A stretch of DNA of 57,732 bases from a bacterium (GCA_030603885.1 JAUVWW010000007.1:1-57732); one strand, 5' to 3'; positions 6,814-15,913 are shown, counted from the first letter of the stretch. Program-made: numbers and translations. The notes: generated from the letters alone by a model not told the origin.

Positions 6814-7773
6814 TTACTGATTACTCCATTTTCCGCATCTATCTCCCCATCTCGATATCACCTTTCCATTTATTCTTGCCTCAACTACTTCACAATGATT
6901 AGGACAACCCTTACACTCAAAAGAAGTAGTTTTTATATCTAAATCAGCTGTCTTAAAACCACGGAAGGTAGTCTTTTTAATTTCTTCTCTGTCAACTAAA
7001 TCTTTTAATAGAAGACACACGCCAAAGGCACCCATGACTTTGTTATATTTTGGAACAATAATTTTATGACCCAAGGTCCTCTCAAAGGCTTTTACCAGGC
7101 CTACATTCTCTGAAACTCCTCCCTGAAAAACAATAGGAGGTTGGATATCCTTTCCCTTACCTACATTATTCAGATAGTTTCTTACTAGAGAATTACATAA
7201 CCCATTTATAATATCTTCTTCTGAATGACCTGTTTGCTGTTTATGGATCATGTCTGATTCAGCAAAGACAGTGCATCGGCCAGCAATATTAACATTATTT
7301 TTTGACTTCAAAGCTAATGAGCCAAATTTTTCTATAGGAATCTTAAGTCTAGTTGCTTGAGCATCTAAAAAGGCACCCGTTCCAGCTGCACAGACCGAAT
7401 TCATGGCAAAATCTACTGCATGTCCATCTCGAATAATAATAATCTTTGAATCTTGACCGCCAATTTCTAAAACTGTTTTTACCTCTGGAATAAAATGAAC
7501 CGCAGCTGTTCCATGAGCAGTAATCTCATTTTTGACTAAATCTGCTCCCGTAATTACCCCAGTAAGTTTTCTGGCTGAGCCCGTAGCTCCACAACCAGCC
7601 ATATCTCTATCTTCACATACGGAGGAAATTTCTTTTAGCCCTTCTTTAACAGCTTGAATAGGATTTCCAGAAGTTCTCAAATACAAATCCTTGACAACTT
7701 GCTTGTTGTCATCCATTAAGACAAAGTTTGTGGAGATACTGCCAACATCAATGCCTAGATATAATTTTTTCAT
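6814..7773 (-). CDS. acyl-CoA dehydratase activase (BadF/BadG/HgdC-family ASKHA ATPase)
   Basis: YLGIDVGSISTNFVLMD, VLEIGGQDSKIIIIRDG, NSVCAAGTGAFLD, GRCTVFAESDMIHKQQ motifs. Confidence 0.9.
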   Translation of the reverse strand: MKKLYLGIDVGSISTNFVLMDDNKQVVKDLYLRTSGNPIQAVKEGLKEISSVCEDRDMAGCGATGSARKLTGVITGADLVKNEITAHGTAAVHFIPEVKTVLEIGGQDSKIIIIRDGHAVDFAMNSVCAAGTGAFLDAQATRLKIPIEKFGSLALKSKNNVNIAGRCTVFAESDMIHKQQTGHSEEDIINGLCNSLVRNYLNNVGKGKDIQPPIVFQGGVSENVGLVKAFERTLGHKIIVPKYNKVMGAFGVCLLLKDLVDREEIKKTTFRGFKTADLDIKTTSFECKGCPNHCEVVEARINGKVISRWGDRCGKWSNQ

Positions 7774-7777
7774 AAAT

Positions 7778-8839
7778 TTACTTCTTTGTCTTTTTATCTT
7801 TTATAAGGTCTATAAATGCTTCTAAGCGAGTCTGAATTCCTGCTTCCGCAGACTGCTCATCTAGAGATAGAGACAAAAGCGGCAAATTTTTTTCTTGACT
7901 TATCTGGGTTAAGATTGGCCTCACCGTTGTCTCAGGCATACAACCAAAAGGAGCTAGATGTACCACACCATCAAAACCTTCCTTAGCATATTCTAACATA
8001 TGAGCTACAGAATCCAAACCATGGCCTCCTACAGTAGATTTCAGATAGGGCCGAGCTAAATTAGAAAGATGTTTTCTTTGCCAAGGCTCTAAAGTATGGG
8101 TTACAGCAGTGGAAGCTCTCACTACTTTATGAACTTCGGCTCCCAAATTTCCTAAAACCACATCCGTATCTCTATGAACATAAGACTCTAAAATCACATA
8201 CATTTCGCCAATAACACCAATTTTTAAAGGCTCTCTATCCTTATCAATTTCTATATCTGAAAAGGCCGTTAGGATTTTTCTCTTTAATCTCCTTAATTTA
8301 ACTAGAGAATTAGTTTTATCTAAAATATCCAAATATTTACTCATTACTTTGCCTGTTTTTCCAACCTTAATCTCTCTTGGTCTCATTTTCCAAGATAAAT
8401 CTTCGATTAACTCCACTAATCTTAGTTTTTGCCAGGCTATCCAAACTGCTCTAGTAATGCGCCAAGGAGAATTTTTAAAAATACCTAATTTTCTTAGACA
8501 TCCTAAAGTATTTTTAGCATTAAAACTAAAGAGAGGAACGTCATAACCTAGATCATCTAGAATCTTTTGCTGTAATCTTCCAAAGTATTGAAATCTGCAC
8601 TCTCCTTGAGTGTCTAACATAACAATGGTATTAGCACCCTTTTCTTCTATGGATTGGATATAATTTCCCATACAAACTTTAAAGGGAAAACAGATAAATT
8701 CTGGAGAATACGCAATGCCTTTTTCAACAGACCTTTTAGAAGTCTTGGGTGGAGGAACAACTTTAAAGCCGAGATTCTCAAACAAAGCTTTAAATACTAT
8801 TTGATAGTTTCCCATATTTGGGAAAGTAATCTTTGTCAT
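7778..8839 (-). CDS. DUF2229-like / CoA-enzyme-activase-related protein
   Basis: FICFPFKVCMGNYIQSIE, VHLAPFGCMPETTVRPIL, DEQSAEAGIQTRLEAFIDLI. Confidence 0.8.
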   Translation of the reverse strand: MTKITFPNMGNYQIVFKALFENLGFKVVPPPKTSKRSVEKGIAYSPEFICFPFKVCMGNYIQSIEEKGANTIVMLDTQGECRFQYFGRLQQKILDDLGYDVPLFSFNAKNTLGCLRKLGIFKNSPWRITRAVWIAWQKLRLVELIEDLSWKMRPREIKVGKTGKVMSKYLDILDKTNSLVKLRRLKRKILTAFSDIEIDKDREPLKIGVIGEMYVILESYVHRDTDVVLGNLGAEVHKVVRASTAVTHTLEPWQRKHLSNLARPYLKSTVGGHGLDSVAHMLEYAKEGFDGVVHLAPFGCMPETTVRPILTQISQEKNLPLLSLSLDEQSAEAGIQTRLEAFIDLIKDKKTKK

Positions 8840-8857
8840 AACATAGAAAGGTAAATT

Positions 8858-9745
8858 CTAAATTCCTAAAGTATCTACAAAGGCCTCCAGCCTTGTTTGC
8901 ATTCCCGCATCTCCGGTGTGTTCATCAATAATTAAACTCATATAAGGAATATTGGCTTTTCTAAATTCTCTCTCAATTAGACTTATCAGTATCGAATCAC
9001 ATCCACAGTTGAAAGTGGCAAGTTGAACAGCCCCCTTGATATCTTTAGTTACTATCTCTTTTGTCTGAGCTATCATCTCATCCATAAAATCCCAGCCAGA
9101 ATAAAATGTTTGTTCTTTGTAAGGCACTGAGTCTATAGTGATAACTTCAACCCCTAAATCTTTTAACTTTTTTGTAATATTTAAATTTATAAAAGAATCG
9201 TGGATATTGTAAGGATGACTGATTAAAATGATCTTCGGCTTTTTTGATTTTAATCTTTGAAAAAATTGTTTTTCTAAATCCTTTCGATATTTCTCTAAAG
9301 TGCATAGGGCAGACTGAGTTGCCTTTTTTGCCCTAGATTTATTAAGGGTACAACCAAATTTATATAAAGTTTTGTCTAATTTCTCTTTAGTAAAATTGAT
9401 CTCGGGGTTTAGGATGGCTGGAATATGACTAAAAATGATCTTGGCTACCTCAGCTAAAGCAAAGAGTTTGGGACAAGATTTGTAGCGCCGTCTTAAACTT
9501 TTGTATCTGGGAATAAAAATGTAATCTGGTTTGGGATTTTTATTAACCAAAGCAGAGATGTGTCCATTAAAAATTTTACACGAAAGGCAGGCCTCGTTTT
9601 CAGAAAGTTTGACCGCATCCTCTAAAATTTCGCGATTTGTTTCACCAGATGTCTCGACCTTAAAGCCCAACTCTTTAAAAAAAGTTTCCCACATGAGGGG
9701 ATGCTTATAATAGAAAAGGGCTTTGGGAACTCCAATGGTGGGCAT
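8858..9745 (-). CDS. DUF2229 acyl-CoA dehydratase activase-related protein
   Basis: IGVPKALFYYKHPLMWETFFKELGFKV, LSENEACLSCKIFNGHI, FNCGCDS, DEHTGDAGMQTRLEAFVD. Confidence 0.85.
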   Translation of the reverse strand: MPTIGVPKALFYYKHPLMWETFFKELGFKVETSGETNREILEDAVKLSENEACLSCKIFNGHISALVNKNPKPDYIFIPRYKSLRRRYKSCPKLFALAEVAKIIFSHIPAILNPEINFTKEKLDKTLYKFGCTLNKSRAKKATQSALCTLEKYRKDLEKQFFQRLKSKKPKIILISHPYNIHDSFINLNITKKLKDLGVEVITIDSVPYKEQTFYSGWDFMDEMIAQTKEIVTKDIKGAVQLATFNCGCDSILISLIEREFRKANIPYMSLIIDEHTGDAGMQTRLEAFVDTLGI

Positions 9746-9788
9746 GGAAATAAACGTAAAAAATAGAATGTAAAATTTAAAACTGTTA

Positions 9789-9863
9789 TGGAGCCGAGGA
9801 GAGGGATCGAACCTCCAACCTATGGTTTACAAAACCATTGCTCTACCATTGAGCTACCTCGGC
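9789..9863 (-). tRNA. tRNA-Thr(TGT)
   Basis: gccgagg/cctcggc acceptor, anticodon loop TTTGTAA, encoded CCA. Confidence 0.93.
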
Positions 9864-9864
9864 A

Positions 9865-9947
9865 TGGGCAGGGAGGGATTCGAACCCCCGAAGCCCGAAG
9901 GCATCTGGTTTACAGCCAGATCCTGTTGACCACTTAGGTACCTGCCC
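9865..9947 (-). tRNA. tRNA-Tyr(GTA), class II variable arm
   Basis: gggcagg/cctgccc acceptor, anticodon loop CTGTAAA, long variable arm, no encoded CCA. Confidence 0.93.
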
Positions 9948-9953
9948 TTCTGA

Positions 9954-10028
9954 TGGAGCTGGGAACGGGGATTGAACCCGTGACCCCGAACTTACCATGT
10001 TCGTGCTCTACCACTGAGCTATCCCAGC
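9954..10028 (-). tRNA. tRNA-Thr(GGT)
   Basis: gctggga/tcccagc acceptor, anticodon loop ATGGTAA, encoded CCA. Confidence 0.93.
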
Positions 10029-10597
10029 ATATTATTTAATATATCTCTTAATTTTTTATTACAGAAATACAGAGTCACTACACCATGTTGGATTTTTCTC
10101 CCATAAGTTCCCTTTCCCCGCGATGGTGTAACTATTACTTTACCGAACTGATTACTGTTAACTTTTAATGCTTTACACCAAAATTCTAAAGCTTTTTTAG
10201 GATTGATATCACTAAAAATCTGCAGCCAAAATTTAAGTTTCTTCTTCTGTACCCCACATATTTTAATAAGGAATTCTATAAATTTATTGACGAGCCTTGG
10301 ATCGGTATTTCCTAGTCTGATTGAATGCTTATCGCTCTTAGTTCCTTCACCCCAATAAAGTCCTAATCCCATACCTCTAAGCTCTGCCTCAGTTTTTGTC
10401 AGCTTTTTCTTAATTTTAAAAGGATCACCATTGGGATTGCGTTTTACGTACGTTGCTTCGCTTCGCGATCTTCGTGGTATCTTATATTTCTGCATCCAAT
10501 AGATAACCTGTTTATAAGACAATCTAGTCTTTTCAGCTATTTCTTTCTGCGAAAGACCACTCTTATATAACTTTTTAAAATGTTTTTTGTTTATCAT
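10019..10597 (-). CDS. HTH plus LAGLIDADG-like protein
   Basis: N-terminal HTH (GLSQKEIAEKTRLSYKQVIYWMQKYKIP), then LRGMGLGLYWGEGTKSDKHSIRLGNTDPRLVNKFIEFL; 3' end overlaps tRNA-Thr(GGT) by 10 bp. Confidence 0.7.
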   Translation of the reverse strand: MINKKHFKKLYKSGLSQKEIAEKTRLSYKQVIYWMQKYKIPRRSRSEATYVKRNPNGDPFKIKKKLTKTEAELRGMGLGLYWGEGTKSDKHSIRLGNTDPRLVNKFIEFLIKICGVQKKKLKFWLQIFSDINPKKALEFWCKALKVNSNQFGKVIVTPSRGKGTYGRKIQHGVVTLYFCNKKLRDILNNMLG

Positions 10598-10619
10598 ATA
10601 CCTCCTCTAATGATGTCTA

Positions 10620-11258
10620 TTATTTCTCCTCTATCTTCTCGGCTGCTTCCTCTGTAGCTTCGTCTAATTTCTTAAGCTGCAATTGCGCTTCTTTATCCCC
10701 AGGATCAAGCTTTTTCACTTGCCTAAAAGCAGCCTTGGCATCTCCAAAATTGTGTCGCTTTAAATATATCTCTCCTAAAGCCCGATAAGCCTTGATATTC
10801 TTAGGATCTTTTTTTACCACCTCGATATAAATCTTCTCTGCTTCATCTAGTTTGTCATTTTTAACCAAGCTGGATGCTTTATTTAATAAAACTAAAGGAT
10901 CAACCACTGCTTCTGGTTTAGAAACCTCTTGCTTTCTAGCCAGAGTTGGACTAGGCCTTCTAGCTGTAAGGTGTTTGAGTTGCTTTTGTGCAACCTGAGG
11001 AGCTCTTCTTGATTCCTTAAGAATAATCTTTATCCTTGTTATCTGGGTAAGGATACTTTTAAAAACAAACAAACAAAAATTCTTAATGGCTAATCCTAAA
11101 ATCTTTGTTTTCTCTTTAAGAACAGCTTTGTTTATAGTAGGTATTTGTCTTAACCCCATTTCTTCTGCCTCAGCCAAGGCGGGAAATTTTCTAGCAATAA
11201 TCACAATAACACCTGCTAGGCACAAAAGAATAATAATTTGAGGGAAAAAATTAAACAT
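10620..11258 (-). CDS. membrane-anchored TPR protein
   Basis: N-terminal TM and C-terminal TPR repeats (ALGEIYLKRHNFGDAKAAFRQVKKLDPGD). Confidence 0.8.
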   Translation of the reverse strand: MFNFFPQIIILLCLAGVIVIIARKFPALAEAEEMGLRQIPTINKAVLKEKTKILGLAIKNFCLFVFKSILTQITRIKIILKESRRAPQVAQKQLKHLTARRPSPTLARKQEVSKPEAVVDPLVLLNKASSLVKNDKLDEAEKIYIEVVKKDPKNIKAYRALGEIYLKRHNFGDAKAAFRQVKKLDPGDKEAQLQLKKLDEATEEAAEKIEEK

Positions 11259-11667
11259 GTTTTAGTATTTCTTTAGCTTTCTTTAAAGTCTCCTTAGTAT
11301 CTTTATAGGCTGCTAGTTCAATAGCCTTATCTATATCTACCCATTTAGCGATCTGGACTTCCCGGGATCTTTTTAGTTTACCACATCTAGGACATTTTAT
11401 CAAGTAGGAATAAAGGGTTTTAGATATAAGCTGTCCTTTTAGGCGAAATATAAAATGAGTCCAATCGATGAATTTTTCAACTTTAAGATTCATCAATCCT
11501 AGTTCCTCTTCTGCTTCTCTCACAGCTGCCTCTTCTCTCTTCTCTCCCTTTTCTACGTGTCCCTTGGGAAGGGCCCAACGACCATAAGAATCTTTAATGA
11601 GAGCAACTTTTATCTTACCTTTTTCTTTTTTGTAAACCACTCCGCCAGCTGAAATTTCCTTTTTCAT
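11251..11667 (-). CDS. NUDIX hydrolase
   Basis: GHVEKGEKREEAAVREAEEELG Nudix box; start refined to MKKEISAGG. Confidence 0.9.
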   Translation of the reverse strand: MKKEISAGGVVYKKEKGKIKVALIKDSYGRWALPKGHVEKGEKREEAAVREAEEELGLMNLKVEKFIDWTHFIFRLKGQLISKTLYSYLIKCPRCGKLKRSREVQIAKWVDIDKAIELAAYKDTKETLKKAKEILKHV

Positions 11668-11712
11668 ATTCACGAATATTAGCGGTAAATTAGCGGACAT
11701 TAGTGTAATTGT

Positions 11713-12504
11713 TTACCACTTCACTTCTGAGACAGAAAACTCGGCCTTTGCCTCTTTATCTAATTCAACTAAAACTGTCTGAGCTAAAATATTTCTTGAT
11801 ATTACTTTACCTTCTCCTTGAGGAGTCTTAACTTTTATCTCTAAATTGGGCATCTTCTTGGCAAGTTTTTCGTACAGATCTGCTTCAAAAGATAAACAGC
11901 ACATTAGCCTTCCACATACCCCAGAAATTCTTCCTGAGCCCCTATGGGTCATCCGTTGCAGTCTAGCTGAATCTAAAGATATGGCCTTTATTTCTTTTAA
12001 AAATCTTCTACAACAAAGTTCTTTACCACACATCCCATATCCCCCAAGTTTTCTAGCCACATCCCTAGCTCCAATCTGCTGGAGTCTGATAGATTTCTGA
12101 AAATGCCTGCTTAAATCCTTGACTAGATTTCTAAAATCTACTTTTTCTTCTGATGTGAAATAAAGAGTAATTTTTGACCCAGATAGCCCAAGATGAGCTC
12201 CTTCCAATTTCATGGGTAAATCATGCTCTTTTGTCTTTTCCCGACATACTTTTAGAGCTTCTTTTTCTTTCTCTTGGTGTTTTTTGATCTTTTCTAGATC
12301 TGTAGAAGTTGCCTTCCTAAGTACAGACGCTAGAGGAGAAGTTATCTCTTCTTCTGGAATATCTTTTACATATACTACCTCCCCTGCGTCTTGACCCCTT
12401 TCAGCTTCTACAATAACAACATCACCAACCTTGGCATCTGTCTTGCTGAGATTAAAGTCGTATATTCTATCTTGAGGATGAAATTGAACTCCTACTATCT
12501 TCAT
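11713..12504 (-). CDS. PSP1 domain protein (RicT/YaaT-like)
   Basis: GYGMCGKELCCRRFLKEIKAISLDSARLQ and SGVCGRLMCCLSFE cysteine motifs. Confidence 0.88.
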   Translation of the reverse strand: MKIVGVQFHPQDRIYDFNLSKTDAKVGDVVIVEAERGQDAGEVVYVKDIPEEEITSPLASVLRKATSTDLEKIKKHQEKEKEALKVCREKTKEHDLPMKLEGAHLGLSGSKITLYFTSEEKVDFRNLVKDLSRHFQKSIRLQQIGARDVARKLGGYGMCGKELCCRRFLKEIKAISLDSARLQRMTHRGSGRISGVCGRLMCCLSFEADLYEKLAKKMPNLEIKVKTPQGEGKVISRNILAQTVLVELDKEAKAEFSVSEVKW

Positions 12505-12525
12505 ATGTTTGAATGTTGGTATGAT

Positions 12526-13107
12526 TTAAATCTCCATTCTCACAAACCTTTTTACCTCAATCTTTTCTCCTAACTTAGCCACCTTTTCTGCTATATACTC
12601 CTCTACAGTTATATTGGAATCTTTAATAAATGGCTGCTTAAGTAAACTAATTTCTTCGCAATATTCCTTTATTCTTCCCTTGGTTATTTTCTCAATTACC
12701 GCTTTGGGTTTTCCTTCAAACTCGGCCTTACAAGCCTGAATTTCTTTGGTAATATCCTCTTTGGGTACTTCTTCAGGAACAAGGCACTTAGGATTAGTAG
12801 CTGACACTTGCATGGCTAAATCATGAGCTAGTTCAATAAAGTCATTATTCTTGGCCACAAAATCAGTCTCACAGTTAACTTCAACTAAAGCAGCAATTTT
12901 TCCATTTGAATGAACATAAGAACCAATGATACCTTCTTTAGCCTCTTTCTCTTCTCTCTTGGCTAATAACTTCTTTCCTCTCTTGCGAAGCAAAGCCTTT
13001 GCTTTTTCAAAATCCCCTTTAGCCTCTTCTAGGGCTTTTTTGCAGTCTAAAATAGGTGCCCCAGTCTGAGCTCTTAATTTTTGAATATCTTGAGTAGTAA
13101 TAGGCAT
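12526..13107 (-). CDS. tsf: elongation factor Ts
   Basis: LRAQTGAPILDCKKALEEAKGDFEKA, VEVNCETDFVAKN. Confidence 0.96.
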   Translation of the reverse strand: MPITTQDIQKLRAQTGAPILDCKKALEEAKGDFEKAKALLRKRGKKLLAKREEKEAKEGIIGSYVHSNGKIAALVEVNCETDFVAKNNDFIELAHDLAMQVSATNPKCLVPEEVPKEDITKEIQACKAEFEGKPKAVIEKITKGRIKEYCEEISLLKQPFIKDSNITVEEYIAEKVAKLGEKIEVKRFVRMEI

Positions 13108-13118
13108 ATAGCAATTTG

Positions 13119-13814
13119 TTACTTTTTACTTGTTACTTTATAATTCTCTTTTATTGTCTCTGCCACTACATCGCACATCATCTGAATAACTTTTATGGCA
13201 TCATCATTAGATGGAATGGGCCAGTCAACTAGCTCAGGATTAGCATTAGTATCACAAAGGGCAATCACCGGCACCCCCACTTTCCTTGCTTCCTCTAGAG
13301 CTATTTTTTCTTGAACAATATCAACAATAAACATGGCCTCAGGAAGCTTATCTAGCTGTTTTATTCCACCTACTTTGAGGTTTAATTTCTTAATCTCTTC
13401 ATGCTTTAATAATTGTTCTTTCTTAGTATATTTTTTAAATTCTCCAGTTTTTTCTTTTTCCTCTAGGTCTCTAAGTTTCTGAATCGCTTTATGTATAGCC
13501 TCAAAATTGGTAAATGTTCCTCCAAGCCAACGCTCATTAATATAAGGCATGCTGCAAGAGGTAGCTGCTTTCTTAACTATATCTCTGGCTTGGAGTTTGG
13601 TGCCCACAAATAATATCTTTCCTCCTCCTGAAGTTACCTCGGCTACAAATTTTAAAGCCTCGGCTAATTTTTCTTGAGTCTTTTCTAAATCAATAATGTG
13701 CACTCCATCTCGGACACTAAAAATATAAGGTTTCATATTAGGATGCCAACTGGAAGTTTTGTGTCCAAAGTGCACACCGGCCTCTAACATTTGTTGAGTA
13801 GTAATTTCTTTCAT
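13119..13814 (-). CDS. rpsB: 30S ribosomal protein S2
   Basis: MLEAGVHFGHKTSSWHPNMKPYIF, NERWLGGTFTNF, VPVIALCDTNANP. Confidence 0.97.
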   Translation of the reverse strand: MKEITTQQMLEAGVHFGHKTSSWHPNMKPYIFSVRDGVHIIDLEKTQEKLAEALKFVAEVTSGGGKILFVGTKLQARDIVKKAATSCSMPYINERWLGGTFTNFEAIHKAIQKLRDLEEKEKTGEFKKYTKKEQLLKHEEIKKLNLKVGGIKQLDKLPEAMFIVDIVQEKIALEEARKVGVPVIALCDTNANPELVDWPIPSNDDAIKVIQMMCDVVAETIKENYKVTSKK

Positions 13815-13833
13815 GTTTTTTTCCTTAGTCCTC

Positions 13834-13893
13834 CGCTCTCTTCGTCTTAGTTAAGAACCCATATTAGGGCAGGATTTAACTAATCAGAGAGCG
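13834..13893 (-). promoter_or_regulatory. rpsB 5' leader stem-loop
   Basis: nested 8-bp stems CGCTCTCT/AGAGAGCG and TTAGTTAA/TTAACTAA directly upstream of rpsB. Confidence 0.6.
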
Positions 13894-13909
13894 TGTGAGA
13901 TAATTAAAT

Positions 13910-14395
13910 TTACTTTTTAGCTGTTAAAAATAAATAAATGTCTTCGGCTTCCTCGGCACATTCAATACCTAGTCTAAGATCTTCTGGATCTTTAGTCTTT
14001 TCAAACTTATCTTTATAATAAGATGTAGCTCTCCGAAGTTTTTCAAATGCTTTCTCGTCACCCATCTCTGTTCTTCGTTTTCTTCTTAAACCGTAAAGCA
14101 TTCTAGTTCTAGATTTAATCTTATCTTTCATTCCCTCATAGGTAATATTAGGTTCTTCTACAAATTCCGTAATAATATCCTTTGCCTTTACTTCTTCTCC
14201 TATTCGAATGTAAAATTCAGCTAAGTCTAAATTTGCTCCTATAAAATCTTCTTTACTCTCTCCAACTTTTTCCTGATAAATTTTTATCAATTCTTTATGT
14301 AACCATTCTCTATCTTTTCTAGTTTCGTCAAGTCCTGTTTTCCATTCTTCTCTCTTAGCTATCAATGCTTCTGTTATTTCTCTTTCTTCTTCCAT
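13910..14395 (-). CDS. hypothetical helical protein sharing N-terminal module with 1025..2332
   Basis: MEEEREITEALIAKREEWK N-terminus; TPR-like helical remainder. Confidence 0.75.
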   Translation of the reverse strand: MEEEREITEALIAKREEWKTGLDETRKDREWLHKELIKIYQEKVGESKEDFIGANLDLAEFYIRIGEEVKAKDIITEFVEEPNITYEGMKDKIKSRTRMLYGLRRKRRTEMGDEKAFEKLRRATSYYKDKFEKTKDPEDLRLGIECAEEAEDIYLFLTAKK

Positions 14396-14420
14396 AATTT
14401 CACTTTAATTATCTTCAAAA

Positions 14421-14449
14421 AGTTTAGCATACTTGAAAAAGTATGGCAA
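14421..14449 (-). promoter_or_regulatory. sigma70-type promoter
   Basis: TTGCCA-N17(ending TATGC)-TAAACT on minus strand. Confidence 0.6.
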
Positions 14450-14452
14450 GAG

Positions 14453-15304
14453 TTAGGTTAAATAAAGTTTAAAGTAGGCTTCTTTTACACCTTTAAATCC
14501 TTTAGATTTAGCCATCCCTTTGGTTATCCTACGAGCTTTAGCTAATCTTTCTATTGCCCAATCTATTTTTGAACTATACTGAACTGCTTTTTTGGGCCTT
14601 AGAGCTGCTATCCTGGGTACTCTTATGTCTAAAGCCACCTTTCTTAAAATGTGCTTTCTAAGATTATCATCTGGACCTTTAATTTTCAAATTAAAAGGAA
14701 TGGTCAAGGCAAAGCGAATAAATTCCGAGTCTAAAAAAGGACTAATTTTTTCTATCCTTAGTGAACTGGCTATCTTTTCATATTTTTTCTCATTTTCAAG
14801 AGCGTGCTTCACATCTTCTTCCTGTGCCTCTTTTAATTCCTTAGTTCCCTCTTTTACAACATTTCTATACTTGTCAAAGCCACAAAACATAGCGTCCAAG
14901 CCATTGGCAGTTAATACTCTATCAATATTTGCTTCACGAGCCAATAAAAAAGAGTAAAAATGAGCCAGACTAATTTCTAGTTCTATAATATTAGGAAACT
15001 TAACCCATGACAACACTTTTCTAATATCTTTCTCTAATTCCTCAATATTTAATTTTCTAACCAATAAAGGTAATTTAAGCTGGCTTGATACTTTCCTAGC
15101 ATAGTCTAAATCAGTTGCTTGAGGAAGTCCAACTGTTAAAAGAATTACGTCTTTTTTCAAATCTTTACAAACTTTAGCCAAAAGAGAGCTATCCAACCCT
15201 CCAGAAAAAGAAATGCCTACTTTCTTTTCTTTTACTTCCTTTACTGTGTCATAAATCTTTTGTCTAAGCTGTATCTTATAAATTTTCTCTTTTCCTAATG
15301 GCAT
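14453..15304 (-). CDS. asparagine-synthase-like PP-loop ATPase lacking glutaminase domain
   Basis: GISFSGGLDSSLLAK, LTANGLDAMFCGFDKYR, ISPFLDSEFIRFALTIP. Confidence 0.8.
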   Translation of the reverse strand: MPLGKEKIYKIQLRQKIYDTVKEVKEKKVGISFSGGLDSSLLAKVCKDLKKDVILLTVGLPQATDLDYARKVSSQLKLPLLVRKLNIEELEKDIRKVLSWVKFPNIIELEISLAHFYSFLLAREANIDRVLTANGLDAMFCGFDKYRNVVKEGTKELKEAQEEDVKHALENEKKYEKIASSLRIEKISPFLDSEFIRFALTIPFNLKIKGPDDNLRKHILRKVALDIRVPRIAALRPKKAVQYSSKIDWAIERLAKARRITKGMAKSKGFKGVKEAYFKLYLT

Positions 15305-15836
15305 AAATTACTTTCTTCGCTAACCGAGAGGGATCTTTATCGTATAAAACTTTTGCCCCAGTCTCTTTTTTACACATCCTTACTATTTCCTTGATCTTGT
15401 CTGTTATTTTACCTGTGCCTTCCAACACTCCAATCACTTTTTCCAACTGATAAGCCGTGGAAAACTCAATCAAAGTTCCTACTCTTCCAGCGACAAAAAT
15501 CAAAGCATCACAACTTCTAACCATAGTTATAACTCTTCCTTCTTTGCCACATCCAACAAATATAGGAATACAATTTGAAGGAAGAGGAGGATACTTATAG
15601 TACTCTAGATGTTCTTTTAAATCAGCTCCTGGAGAAAAAGCAAGTACCAATCCATTTTTGGCTGCCTTTGCTGCCTCCTGCGCCACTGCCCAACAAGCCC
15701 CAGTAACCAAAAAACAATCGTTTTTGACAATCTCCTCTGCCAATCTTCTTATTTTCCTTAACGTTCTTTTAGACAGCACACTACTCCTACTTCCTGATCC
15801 CATTATTCCAATTTTGTATCTTAATTTTTCCTTCAT
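15276..15836 (-). CDS. LOG/TIGR00725-like Rossmann protein
   Basis: IGIMGSGSRS, LVTGACWAVAQEAAKAA, ALIFVAGRVGTLIEFSTAYQLEKVIGVLEGTG. Confidence 0.78.
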   Translation of the reverse strand: MKEKLRYKIGIMGSGSRSSVLSKRTLRKIRRLAEEIVKNDCFLVTGACWAVAQEAAKAAKNGLVLAFSPGADLKEHLEYYKYPPLPSNCIPIFVGCGKEGRVITMVRSCDALIFVAGRVGTLIEFSTAYQLEKVIGVLEGTGKITDKIKEIVRMCKKETGAKVLYDKDPSRLAKKVIYAIRKRENL

Positions 15837-15913
15837 TTTATTTATAGAGTAATTTAATGATGACTAATTAGCTTCTTTATGATATTATACAATGTAATCT
15901 ATGTAAAGAAAAT

